7,609 nt of DNA, taken from the NCBI GenBank assembly GCA_003531155.1, contig DQHR01000120.1, positions 246 to 7,854 of the forward strand, in the 5' to 3' direction. The position numbers and the translations under genes were made by a program. The notes under the pieces were generated by a model. The model was not told the DNA's origin. It saw only the letters and a list, made by a program, of their open reading frames with translations, and did not search any database. Source of the stretch: Bacteroidales bacterium. GTDB lineage: Bacteria; Bacteroidota; Bacteroidia; Bacteroidales; Tenuifilaceae. This document shows, piece by piece, positions 1 through 7,204 of the stretch. Numbering within the stretch: the stretch's first letter is position 1; each line of letters starts with the position of its first letter.

Positions 1-9
1 TAGGTAAAA

Positions 10-1599
10 TTGGTTTCATTTACCGAAAAAATCCTTGTTACACTTCTTGCTAAACTTAGCAACTTTATTCCTGAGGCAGGAATTTGGATGAATACCTTAC
101 GTCCTGAATGGAATGATGCTAATAATGCTCTCGTTGGAAACGGTGCATCTATGGTTACAGTTTATTACTTGCGGCGTTTTCTTGCTTTTACAATTGAACT
201 TTACAGTGAGTCTCGTCTCGATGATTTTGTAATATCGGATGAGTTAGGCATACTCTTTATTGAACTTAATAAAGCGTTCGTAAAATATCAGGAAACTCTT
301 GAAAAAGGGTTTGATAATCATAATAGAAAAAGATTAGCTGACGAGCTAGGGAGTGCTGGCAGTAATTATCGCGAAAGAATTTATAAAGGTTTTTCGGGCG
401 AAAAACGAAATCTAAACAAAAAGGAACTCGTCAGTTTTTTTGAACTAGCATTAAAATACATCGATCAATCAATAGATGCCAATAAGCGGAATGATAGTAT
501 GTATCATGCTTATAATCTTGTTAGTTTTACCGATAATGCCATATCTATTCGTTATTTATATGAAATGCTCGAAGGACAAGTTGCTGTTCTGAGTTCAGGA
601 AAACTTAATGTAAATCAAGTACTAGAGCTATTAAATTCTTTAAGGAAAAGTTCATTATATAGGCCTGATCAGGATAGTTACATTTTATATCCAAACAAGC
701 AATTACCTTCGTTCTTACAAAAAAACATTATTCCCTCGGAAGAAGTTAAGCGAATAAACGCTTTAAATCAATTAGTTGAGAGAGGTGATTCAACTATTAT
801 TAGTAAGGATAACAAAGGACAATTCCATTTTAATGCAAATTTCAGCAACGATAATTTTTTAAGGGATGTATTAAATCAACTAAAATTCAAGCCAGAATTA
901 AATATTACAAATGAGGACGAGAAACAAATAATCGATTTGTACGAGAAAATTTTTGATCATCAATCTTTTACGGGCAGATCGGGAAGTTTCTATAAATATG
1001 AAGGTTTAGGAAGCATATACTGGCATATGGTTTCAAAACTCCTCTTATCAATTGGCGAATCAATTAAAAATGCTGAATCACAAAATGTAAAACCCGAAAT
1101 TTTGAACCAATTGATAAGCCATTACTTTAATGTTAAGAATGGAATCGGAGCCCACAAATCACCCAAAGATTATGGTTCTTTCCCATTTGACCCATATTCG
1201 CATACCCCTTTAATGTTGGGTGTTCAGCAACCAGGTATGACTGGACAGGTAAAGGAAGATATTATTAGCAGATTTTTTGAATTGGGTATCTATATAAATG
1301 GTGGTCAATTGTCTATAAATCCAACCATTCTAAGAAAAACAGAGTTTATTGAAACAAACAATAAAACTGATAATTATAATTCACCATGGCTTTCGTTTTC
1401 CTATTGTTCTGTTGATATTGTATATTTAATCGATAATAGCAAAGGGATTGATATTGTTTTTTGTGATGGAAAAATTGAACAACTTTCGAGTTATACTTTA
1501 CCTGTATCACTAAGTCAGTCAATTTTTAATAGGCAAAACGAAATAAAAAAATTGATTGTTCATTTTAACAATGAATTAATGAATAAGCACTTGCAATGA
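10..1599 (+). CDS. C-terminal part of a large uncharacterised protein, possibly an (alpha/alpha)6 glycosidase-like enzyme; 5' end unresolved
   Basis: I do not recognise a named family. The frame runs 529 codons to a TGA stop. Seen: a dense motif near residues 31-45 (RPEWNDANNALVGNG), a Gly-rich aromatic stretch near 322-346 (GRSGSFYKYEGLGSIYWHM then KLLL), and a conserved-looking block near 377-415 containing GIGAHKSP, DPYSHTP and QQPGMTGQVKE. Helices alternate with such motifs and there is no signal peptide or membrane segment. The WND..N motif recalls the catalytic-Asp motif (DWNDG.N) of GH94 phosphorylases, so an (alpha/alpha)6 sugar enzyme is a guess. The protein seems to begin inside a domain. 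TTG at 10 is the first possible start, and the first ATG (88) would fall just before the RPEWND motif. An in-frame TAG lies at 1-3, so this is a truncated gene, a gene interrupted by a stop or frameshift, or a genuinely short one. The 105-base AT-rich gap to the symporter shows no clear terminator or promoter consensus. Confidence 0.6.
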   Translation: MVSFTEKILVTLLAKLSNFIPEAGIWMNTLRPEWNDANNALVGNGASMVTVYYLRRFLAFTIELYSESRLDDFVISDELGILFIELNKAFVKYQETLEKGFDNHNRKRLADELGSAGSNYRERIYKGFSGEKRNLNKKELVSFFELALKYIDQSIDANKRNDSMYHAYNLVSFTDNAISIRYLYEMLEGQVAVLSSGKLNVNQVLELLNSLRKSSLYRPDQDSYILYPNKQLPSFLQKNIIPSEEVKRINALNQLVERGDSTIISKDNKGQFHFNANFSNDNFLRDVLNQLKFKPELNITNEDEKQIIDLYEKIFDHQSFTGRSGSFYKYEGLGSIYWHMVSKLLLSIGESIKNAESQNVKPEILNQLISHYFNVKNGIGAHKSPKDYGSFPFDPYSHTPLMLGVQQPGMTGQVKEDIISRFFELGIYINGGQLSINPTILRKTEFIETNNKTDNYNSPWLSFSYCSVDIVYLIDNSKGIDIVFCDGKIEQLSSYTLPVSLSQSIFNRQNEIKKLIVHFNNELMNKHLQ

Positions 1600-1704
1600 A
1601 AGTTTTTTGAATAAACTGTTATGGTTTTCAATTTTTAAAGTGTTCTTTTTTCTATTTTCATAAAATTATTTTAGATGTTTAATTAACTAGAAATCATTAT
1701 AATC

Positions 1705-3429
1705 ATGGATCTTAAATTTGAACTTGGTTGGATCGATTATGCCATAATGTTGGTATACTTTGTTTTCGTACTGGGAATTGGCTGGGCACTTAAAAAATAC
1801 ATGAAAAATGCTAGCGCATTCCTTGAGGCTGGTCGCTCAATGCCCGCTTGGGTTGCTGGTTTAGCTTTCATTTCTACAAACCTAGGTGCTCTTGAGGTAA
1901 TGGGAATGACTGGTTCTGGAGCCAAATATGGAATGTTAACCACTCATTTTTATTGGATTGGTGCTATTCCTGCAATGATTTTCTTGGCTTTATTCATGAT
2001 GCCTTTTTATTATGGCTCAAAAGCTAGATCGGTTCCTGAATACCTGAAATTAAGGTACGATGAGAAGACTAGAGGTTTAAATGCTATTCTATTTGCAGTA
2101 ATGACCATTCTGGCATCAGGAATCTCAATGTACGCTTTAGCGCTACTAATGGAAACTGTATTAGGTTGGAATTTCCATCTTAGTTTAATTTTATCAGCAG
2201 TTATAGTGTTAGGTTACACTTATTTAGGTGGATTATCATCTGCAATTTATAATGAAGTGCTCCAATTTTTTATTATTGTAATAGGTTTGCTCCCAATTGT
2301 GTTTTTAAGTTTAAAGCAGGTTGGGGGTTGGTCTGGTTTAGAGCATAGTTTAGGATCTATTGTATCGGACAAAGGGTATGCTGCCGATACGTTTACTACT
2401 ACTTGGAAATATACTGGTAATGCAAAGGCAAATCCTCTTGGTGTTGAATGGTATGGCATTGCTGCAGGATTAGGCTTTGTTCTTTCATTTGGTTACTGGT
2501 GTACTAACTTTCTGATTGTACAACGTGCTATGGCAGCAGAATCAATAAATGCAGCTCGTAAAACACCTTTAATTGGAGCTATTCCAAAAATGTTTATTCC
2601 ATTCTTAATTATTGTTCCTGGGATTGTCGCTTTAGTTCTAATGAATGATCCTTCAACTGGATTTTCAATAATGGTTAACGGCAAGGCCAATTACGACCTT
2701 ACAATTATCATGTTGTTGAAACAATATCTACCTATGGGAGTTTTGGGGCTAGGTATTACTGCGTTATTAGCATCGTTTATGTCGGGTATGGCTGGCAATG
2801 TTTCCGCATTTAATACTGTTTGGACTTACGATATTTATCAAAGTTATATTCGTCCAGCCACTGGCGATAAAGAATCCGATGAAAAGCATTATTTAAAGGT
2901 TGGTCGATTAGCAACTATTTTTGGAGTTGTTGTGAGTATTGCTGCGGCTTATTTAGCAGGATTATTTGGAAATATTATGGATTTTCTACAAACAATATTT
3001 TCCATGATTAATGCTCCTTTATTTGCAGTAATTTTCTTAGGAATGTTTTGGAAGCGTACTACAGGACATGCTGCTTTTACCGGTTTGTTGGCAGGTTTTT
3101 TGATCGCTTTACTTCATCACGGATTAACTGTTCCAGAAGGAGCAACCACTCTGGTCAAAGGAGGTTGGATTGGAGTAATTCATACTTATCCTGTAGAAAT
3201 GGCTCAGAACTTTTGGACAGCAATATTTGCATTTACAACAAGTACTGTTGTTACTGTTATATTATCAATGTTAACTAAAAAAGTTAAAACCGACGAAGAG
3301 CTTGTTGGTTTGGTTTACTCAATGACTCCACGTACAAGTGTTGTTGTTAAACAATGGTATAATCGACCCGTTGTTCTGGCTTCGATTGTCGGTATTATTT
3401 GTATTGTTTTAAGTATAATCTTTTGGTAG
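1705..3429 (+). CDS. Sodium/solute symporter (SSS/SGLT family), probable galactose or related sugar transporter
   Basis: A 574-residue inner-membrane protein with about 14 hydrophobic segments, the usual size and topology for SGLT-type symporters, which couple sugar import to sodium entry. Family landmarks seen: the GMTGSGAKYGM stretch after TM1 (67-77), PEYLKLRY (111-118), the YNEVLQ segment (182-187), YWCTNFLIVQR (264-274), Lys295 in the PKMFIP segment, the ASFMSGM segment (356-362) followed by YDIY, and DFLQ with Gln429. Compared from memory with human SGLT1 and Vibrio vSGLT, Asn59, Tyr264, Lys295 and Gln429 match sugar-site or gate positions, but the conserved Glu (SGLT1 E102) appears as Tyr83, and the second serine of the Na2 pair is Gly361. 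The ATG at 1705 precedes the first TM segment and has no Shine-Dalgarno. It is followed 11 bases later by a small membrane protein. Galactose as substrate is inferred from downstream galM-galK; another hexose is possible. Confidence 0.9.
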   Translation: MDLKFELGWIDYAIMLVYFVFVLGIGWALKKYMKNASAFLEAGRSMPAWVAGLAFISTNLGALEVMGMTGSGAKYGMLTTHFYWIGAIPAMIFLALFMMPFYYGSKARSVPEYLKLRYDEKTRGLNAILFAVMTILASGISMYALALLMETVLGWNFHLSLILSAVIVLGYTYLGGLSSAIYNEVLQFFIIVIGLLPIVFLSLKQVGGWSGLEHSLGSIVSDKGYAADTFTTTWKYTGNAKANPLGVEWYGIAAGLGFVLSFGYWCTNFLIVQRAMAAESINAARKTPLIGAIPKMFIPFLIIVPGIVALVLMNDPSTGFSIMVNGKANYDLTIIMLLKQYLPMGVLGLGITALLASFMSGMAGNVSAFNTVWTYDIYQSYIRPATGDKESDEKHYLKVGRLATIFGVVVSIAAAYLAGLFGNIMDFLQTIFSMINAPLFAVIFLGMFWKRTTGHAAFTGLLAGFLIALLHHGLTVPEGATTLVKGGWIGVIHTYPVEMAQNFWTAIFAFTTSTVVTVILSMLTKKVKTDEELVGLVYSMTPRTSVVVKQWYNRPVVLASIVGIICIVLSIIFW

Positions 3430-3433
3430 GAGG
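3428..3433 (+). promoter_or_regulatory. Strong Shine-Dalgarno for the small membrane protein
   Basis: AGGAGG lies 7 bases before the ATG at 3441 and overlaps the TAG stop of the symporter (3427-3429). No comparable sequence precedes the other starts in the window. It fixes the start at 3441 rather than an in-frame ATG at 3399 inside the symporter, and suggests translational coupling. Confidence 0.8.
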
Positions 3434-3440
3434 AAAAATT

Positions 3441-3644
3441 ATGGGACTAGATATTCGTATTCCAATTGGATTAATGTTTTCAGTAATTGGTTTGATTATA
3501 ACGCTGTTCGGCTTATTTACCAATTCTGATGCTGAAATGTATGCTAAATCACTATCTATCAATATTAACCTCTGGATGGGCTTATTGATGCTTGCTTTTG
3601 GAGGTTTAATGTTATTCTTTGCCCGAAAGAGAAAAGTAAAATAG
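3441..3644 (+). CDS. Small two-helix membrane protein, putative symporter partner
   Basis: A 67-residue protein with two hydrophobic segments, about residues 8-26 and 44-60, joined by a short polar loop (NSDAEMYAKSLSININLW) and ending in a basic tail (RKRKVK). The positive-inside rule places the C terminus in the cytoplasm; with two helices the N terminus (MGLDIR) is then also cytoplasmic and the loop periplasmic. The start is set by the AGGAGG that overlaps the symporter stop codon; an upstream in-frame ATG at 3399 lies inside the symporter and is unlikely to be used. It is encoded 11 bases after the symporter and before a shared terminator, so the two are almost certainly co-transcribed and probably made in matched amounts. 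I know no characterised function. Inferred role: stabilising or tuning the symporter. It does not look like the DUF4212 small subunit of acetate-type symporters. Confidence 0.8.
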   Translation: MGLDIRIPIGLMFSVIGLIITLFGLFTNSDAEMYAKSLSININLWMGLLMLAFGGLMLFFARKRKVK

Positions 3645-3695
3645 ATTTCTTCTATATGAGAATTTAGCTAGTGTTGCAATATATTTAGGTGTATC

Positions 3696-3730
3696 AAAAG
3701 TCTCTGGCTCTATAACCAGAGATTTTTTTT
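3696..3730 (+). terminator. Rho-independent terminator of the symporter operon
   Basis: TCTCTGG (3701-3707) pairs perfectly with CCAGAGA (3716-3722) around an 8-base loop, followed by eight T residues (3723-3730). An AAAAG run before the stem can pair with the T tract, so it could also act on transcripts from the opposite strand. It sits 51 bases past the small membrane protein and separates the transport operon from the regulator. Confidence 0.9.
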
Positions 3731-3785
3731 GTAGCTAAGTTGAAAATTAAACTAACAGTATCATAAAATATACTTAAATTTACCT

Positions 3786-3801
3786 ACCAGTACCAACCAG
3801 T
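3786..3801 (+). promoter_or_regulatory. Candidate operator: phased ACCAGT direct repeat before the regulator gene
   Basis: ACCAGT occurs at 3786-3791 and again at 3796-3801, exactly 10 bases apart, inside a run of TACC/ACC units (3781-3801). It ends 8 bases before the regulator ATG. One helical turn of spacing puts both copies on the same DNA face, as expected for a dimer bound to a direct repeat. Autoregulation by the downstream GntR-type protein is an inference. No clear second copy was found before the symporter or galM. Confidence 0.25.
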
Positions 3802-3809
3802 CGTAAGTT

Positions 3810-4814
3810 ATGGGCATCGATCTTATTCAAATCAATGACAAACAGTGCATTCCTAAATATAAACAGATTGTGAATGCTATTATTAAGGGTATTGATGATG
3901 GAAAATTATCGAAAGGTGATCACCTTCCATCTATAAATGCAATTTGTACTCGAAGAAATCTATCTCGCGATACTGTAATGATGGCTTATAATGAGCTGAA
4001 AGCGAAAGGTGTTTTATCTTCGTTACCCGGCAAAGGATATTATATTGAGAGCACAAATATCGAAATGAATCATCGAATTTTTTTGCTTTTCGATGAGTTT
4101 AATGGATTTAAGGAGGATTTGTATAACTCGTTTATAAAGGCTTTACAAGAGAAGGCTGTTGTTGAGATTTACTTTCATCATTTTAATCGTAAGGTTTTTG
4201 AGGATTTGATTAGGGCAAATAATGGTAAGTACTCTTCATACGTTATTATGCCTACAAAATTCGAGAATATTTTGCCATTATTACAGGAGATTAATGGTCG
4301 AGTGCTTATTCTCGATCAGATAAGCGATGAGCTAAAAGGGCACTTTCCATCAATATATCAGAACTTTGAGAACGACATTTACACCGCCTTATTGTCTGGG
4401 ATTGACTATTTGAAAAAGTATAATAGGTTGATAATGATTTACCCTGGAGGCAAAGAGCCAGAAGGACAGTATAAAGGATTTTTAAGATTTTGTAAGGATA
4501 ATGACATTGCTCATGAGTTGGTAAACGATTACCATAATCGTAAACTTATTAAAGGAGATGCCTTTATTGTTATTAGTGATGAGCATCTTGTAAAGCTTGT
4601 TAAGGATGTTAAAAAATATGGACTTAAGTTAGGCGAAGATATTGGCTTAATATCATACAACGATACGAGTTTAAAAGAGGTTGTGGGTGAGGGAATTACA
4701 ACTATCTCAACAGATTTTAAGGAGATGGGTAGAAAACTTGCTGAGCTAGTCCTAAAAAAACGTAATGTTCAAATTGAAAACCCGTCATCTCTAATTGTTA
4801 GAGCATCATTATAA
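3810..4814 (+). CDS. GntR-type winged helix fused to a LacI-like sugar-binding domain; probable galactose-responsive regulator
   Basis: A 334-residue transcription factor. Residues ~10-79 form a GntR winged helix: a helix with PKYKQIVNAI, the GDHLPSINAI segment, the recognition-helix region NLSRDTVMMAYNELKAKG, and a wing ending PGKGYYI. Residues ~87-334 resemble the periplasmic-binding-protein fold of LacI-type effector domains: strand HRIFLLFDEF, ILDQ near 167-170, IGLISYND at 278-285, ITTISTDFKEMGRKLAELVL, and the closing LIVRASL typical of LacI-like proteins. Such hybrids (Bacillus AraR is the known model) are usually repressors released by sugar. The gene has its own unit, behind the symporter terminator and 147 bases before galM. 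The effector is inferred to be galactose or a relative from the flanking genes. The ATG at 3810 leaves only a short N-terminal arm, normal for the family. An ACCAGT direct repeat just upstream may be its own binding site. Confidence 0.9.
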   Translation: MGIDLIQINDKQCIPKYKQIVNAIIKGIDDGKLSKGDHLPSINAICTRRNLSRDTVMMAYNELKAKGVLSSLPGKGYYIESTNIEMNHRIFLLFDEFNGFKEDLYNSFIKALQEKAVVEIYFHHFNRKVFEDLIRANNGKYSSYVIMPTKFENILPLLQEINGRVLILDQISDELKGHFPSIYQNFENDIYTALLSGIDYLKKYNRLIMIYPGGKEPEGQYKGFLRFCKDNDIAHELVNDYHNRKLIKGDAFIVISDEHLVKLVKDVKKYGLKLGEDIGLISYNDTSLKEVVGEGITTISTDFKEMGRKLAELVLKKRNVQIENPSSLIVRASL

Positions 4815-4825
4815 AAAGTAGAATT

Positions 4826-4912
4826 ATGCTTAAGTCAAGATCATTTGGGTTATGTGTATTGACTGCTACTTTAAGCAGCTCCTACAAAAGTGATATTGAT
4901 TATCAGCATTAA
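4826..4912 (+). other. 28-codon signal-peptide-like reading frame between regulator and galM
   Basis: ATG to TAA. The peptide has Lys/Arg at residues 3 and 5, a hydrophobic core FGLCVLTATL and then SSSYKSD, which looks like a lipoprotein leader whose lipobox cysteine is missing. It starts 11 bases after the regulator stop. A CTGCT/AGCAG hairpin (4863-4878, 6-base loop) lies inside it without a T tract. It may be a remnant of a deleted secreted-protein gene, a leader peptide, or chance. Confidence 0.15.
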
Positions 4913-4961
4913 ATGTATTGATTCAAGTTAATAACTATTTCAGCAAAAAGTTATAGTGGTT

Positions 4962-6020
4962 ATGGAAAAAAGAATTTTTGGCAGTATGCCAAATGGAGAA
5001 CAAGCATATTTATTTTCATTTGAGAACTCAAATCGGGTAAAGGTTCAAGTTACAAACTATGGCGCTAAACTAGTTTCAGTACTTGCTCCTGATAAAAAGG
5101 GAAATCGAGATAATATTATTCTAGGATATAAAAATCTTGAACATTATTTAAATGGACATCAGTATCTTGGTGCAACAATTGGAAGGGTTGCAAATCGAAT
5201 TGCCAATGCTAGTTTTGAGTTAAATGGTAGCAGAATTAATGTTGCAAAAAATCATGGCGAAAACCATTTACACGGCGGAAATATTGGGTTTGATTCAATT
5301 TTGTGGGACATATATGAAGTGTCTGAAGATGCAGAGAATCCTAGCGTTTCATTTCAGTTAATTAGCCCCGACGGTGATCAAGGTTATCCTGGAAACCTCA
5401 AAGTTGTTGTTAAATACACTTTAGAAAAAGATAATTCACTTCGAATTGATTTTGAGGCAAGTACTGATAAGCCAACGGTTGTTAATTTAACCAATCATGC
5501 CTATTTTAACTTAAATCCTATTTATTACGAGAATATCTACAAGCATAAAGCTAAGTTTAATGCAAATACTTACCTTGAGACTGATGCAAATCTAATTCCT
5601 ACAGGTAGAGTTTTAGAGGTTCAAAACACTCCCCTTGATTTTAGAGAATTCAAAGAAATAGGTGCTGATATTAACTTGCAAGTAGAACCTATTATGAACA
5701 CTTGTGGTTACGATCAGTTTTTTGTGGTCAATAATTATCTGCCAAAAAACTTAAACTTTATGGCAGAGGTTGAAGAACCAATTTCAGGCAGAGTTTTACA
5801 AGTATTATCTACTTTACCCGGCATGCAGTTTTATACAGGTAATTTTTTAGATACAGTTCTTCCTACAGGATATGGAGGGATAAATGGAAAACATTCGTCA
5901 TTTTGTATTGAACCTTCCTATTTTCCCGATGCTCCAAATCATACTAATTTTAAGAGTATTGTAATTACTGAGAATGATAAATATAACGAGACTATTTTAT
6001 TTAAATTCTTAACACGATAA
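4962..6020 (+). CDS. galM: Aldose 1-epimerase (galactose mutarotase)
   Basis: A 352-residue cytoplasmic enzyme, usual length for GalM, interconverting the beta and alpha anomers of galactose (and glucose) so that GalK receives alpha-D-galactose. Landmarks numbered from the ATG at 4962: TNYGAKLVS (31-39), GRVANRI (74-80, with the sugar-binding Arg79), HLHGG (102-106, His104), TNHAYFNL (177-184, catalytic-acid His179), GYDQFF (249-254, Asp251), PGMQFYTGNF (286-295) and IEPSYFPDAPNH (316-327, catalytic-base Glu317). All residues known from the Lactococcus GalM active site are therefore present. A GTG two codons upstream (4956) is possible, but the ATG is better. There is no leader peptide, so it is not a secreted mutarotase. 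The start of galK follows 2 bases after the stop, indicating a galM-galK operon. Confidence 0.96.
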   Translation: MEKRIFGSMPNGEQAYLFSFENSNRVKVQVTNYGAKLVSVLAPDKKGNRDNIILGYKNLEHYLNGHQYLGATIGRVANRIANASFELNGSRINVAKNHGENHLHGGNIGFDSILWDIYEVSEDAENPSVSFQLISPDGDQGYPGNLKVVVKYTLEKDNSLRIDFEASTDKPTVVNLTNHAYFNLNPIYYENIYKHKAKFNANTYLETDANLIPTGRVLEVQNTPLDFREFKEIGADINLQVEPIMNTCGYDQFFVVNNYLPKNLNFMAEVEEPISGRVLQVLSTLPGMQFYTGNFLDTVLPTGYGGINGKHSSFCIEPSYFPDAPNHTNFKSIVITENDKYNETILFKFLTR

Positions 6021-6022
6021 TT

Positions 6023-7180
6023 ATGGATTTACTAGAGAATAAAATAAGCGTTGAGTTTTCAAAAAGATTTGGCTCAAGTGGAGTTATTGTAAAAGCACCT
6101 GGTAGGGTTAACCTAATTGGCGAACATACTGATTACAATCAGGGGTTTGTACTCCCTGGTTCAATAGGAAAATACATCGCTGTTAAAATCAAGCCCAATA
6201 GCATTGATAAATGTCGTGTTTACTCGCTTGATTATAATAGTGAGGTTCAGTTTTACCCTAATGAGATATCAAATTTGTTCCCCCATTGGGCAAAATATAT
6301 AGCGGGTGTGGTTATTGAGATGATGAAAGATGGTTACCAAGTTCAACCTTTTGACGCAGTTTTTACAGGCGATATCCCATTAGGCGCTGGTCTTTCTTCG
6401 TCGGCTGCACTTGAGAGTGCATTTGCCTTAGCAATTAATCATATTTTCGATTTTAAAATTGAACGAAGGGATTTGGCCTTAATTGGGCAACGTGCTGAGA
6501 ATATTCATGCAGGTGTTCAATGTGGCATTATGGATCAGTTTGCAAGCCTTTTAGGTGAGGATAGAACACTGCTTAAAGTTGATTGTCGTTCATTAGAGTA
6601 TGAACGAATCCCCTTTCATCCCGACAACACGATGATTGTTCTAGCCGATACGCTTGTTAAGCATAGTTTAGCTTCATCGGAATATAATATCCGTAGACAG
6701 CAGTGTAATGCAGGCTTACAAGAAATTCAAAAGATTGATTCAAAAATATCAAGTTTAAGAGATGCAAGTATCGATTTAATAGAAGCAATAAAGCTAAAAG
6801 TTGATAGTAAAGTTTACGATAGGTGCAAGTATGTTGTTGAGGAGATAACTAGAACAACTCAGGCTTGCGAAGCATTAAAGGTTGATGACTATGTTACATT
6901 TGGCAAAAGGATGTATGAAACCCATTATGGATTAAGTGAACTTTATGAGGTCTGTTGCAAAGAGTTAGATTTGCTCGTTGAAACCGCAACTACAGTTACA
7001 GGTGTATATGGCGCTCGTATGATGGGTGGTGGTTTTGGTGGATGTACAATTAATCTTGTTTCAAAAGATAATACTGAATCTTTTATTGAAAGTGTTGGCG
7101 AGAAGTTTAAACTAAGATTTGGGCAACTACCTAAATTCTATCTAGTAGAGATATCAAAAGGTGCACATGTAGTTGAATAG
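6023..7180 (+). CDS. galK: Galactokinase
   Basis: A 385-residue GHMP-family kinase, full length, phosphorylating alpha-D-galactose at C1 with ATP, the first committed step of the Leloir pathway. Seen in order: the galactokinase signature GRVNLIGEHTDYN (27-39) with catalytic Arg28 and sugar-binding Glu34, His35 and Asp37; the ATP-binding loop PLGAGLSSSAALESA (119-133); CGIMDQFAS (167-175) with catalytic-base Asp171; the SSEYNIRRQQC segment (218-228), typical of galactokinases rather than other GHMP kinases; and the third GHMP motif GARMMGGGFGGCTINLV (330-346). The start ATG lies 2 bases after the galM stop, so translation is likely coupled. No galT or galE follows: the next gene is on the other strand, so galactose-1-phosphate must be processed by enzymes encoded elsewhere. 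Confidence 0.97.
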   Translation: MDLLENKISVEFSKRFGSSGVIVKAPGRVNLIGEHTDYNQGFVLPGSIGKYIAVKIKPNSIDKCRVYSLDYNSEVQFYPNEISNLFPHWAKYIAGVVIEMMKDGYQVQPFDAVFTGDIPLGAGLSSSAALESAFALAINHIFDFKIERRDLALIGQRAENIHAGVQCGIMDQFASLLGEDRTLLKVDCRSLEYERIPFHPDNTMIVLADTLVKHSLASSEYNIRRQQCNAGLQEIQKIDSKISSLRDASIDLIEAIKLKVDSKVYDRCKYVVEEITRTTQACEALKVDDYVTFGKRMYETHYGLSELYEVCCKELDLLVETATTVTGVYGARMMGGGFGGCTINLVSKDNTESFIESVGEKFKLRFGQLPKFYLVEISKGAHVVE

Positions 7181-7181
7181 G

Positions 7182-7204
7182 TTTAAGGCTATTTTAGCCT
7201 TAAA
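7182..7204. terminator. Perfect inverted repeat between convergent genes; probable bidirectional terminator
   Basis: TTTAAGGCTA (7182-7191) and TAGCCTTAAA (7195-7204) are perfectly complementary around a 3-base loop. The repeat starts one base after the galK stop and covers the last codons and the TAG stop of the minus-strand lipoprotein gene. Its position fits termination of both transcripts. The stem is AT-rich and neither side has a good T tract, so it may work weakly or mainly protect 3' ends. Confidence 0.6.

Noticed and set aside
1..9. Recoded TAG (alternative genetic code)
   Set aside because: Three intact genes in the window end with TAG at the expected protein length, so TAG is a normal stop here.
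1601..1617. AGTTT/AAACT inverted repeat after the first gene
   Set aside because: A 5-bp AT-rich stem with a 7-base loop and no following T tract is too weak to call a terminator.
1737..2690. Three minus-strand ORFs of 65-70 codons
   Set aside because: They are antisense readings of the symporter with no family resemblance and no start signal.
3048..3278. 76-codon plus-strand ORF inside the symporter gene
   Set aside because: It lies wholly within the symporter in another frame; its composition (Cys, Arg, Ser and Tyr rich) is that of a shifted reading of membrane-protein codons.
3399..3440. Upstream ATG start for the small membrane protein
   Set aside because: It would overlap the symporter and ignore the AGGAGG placed ideally for the ATG at 3441.
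3775..3782. TAAATTTA as a Bacteroidota -7 promoter box (TAnnTTTG)
   Set aside because: It lacks the final G and no TTTG-like -33 element lies at the right distance; the nearest TTG is about 32 bases away.
4951..4966. AGTGGTTATGG as a reverse copy of the ACCAGT operator
   Set aside because: The match is only partial and overlaps the galM start codon; it is within chance for such short words.
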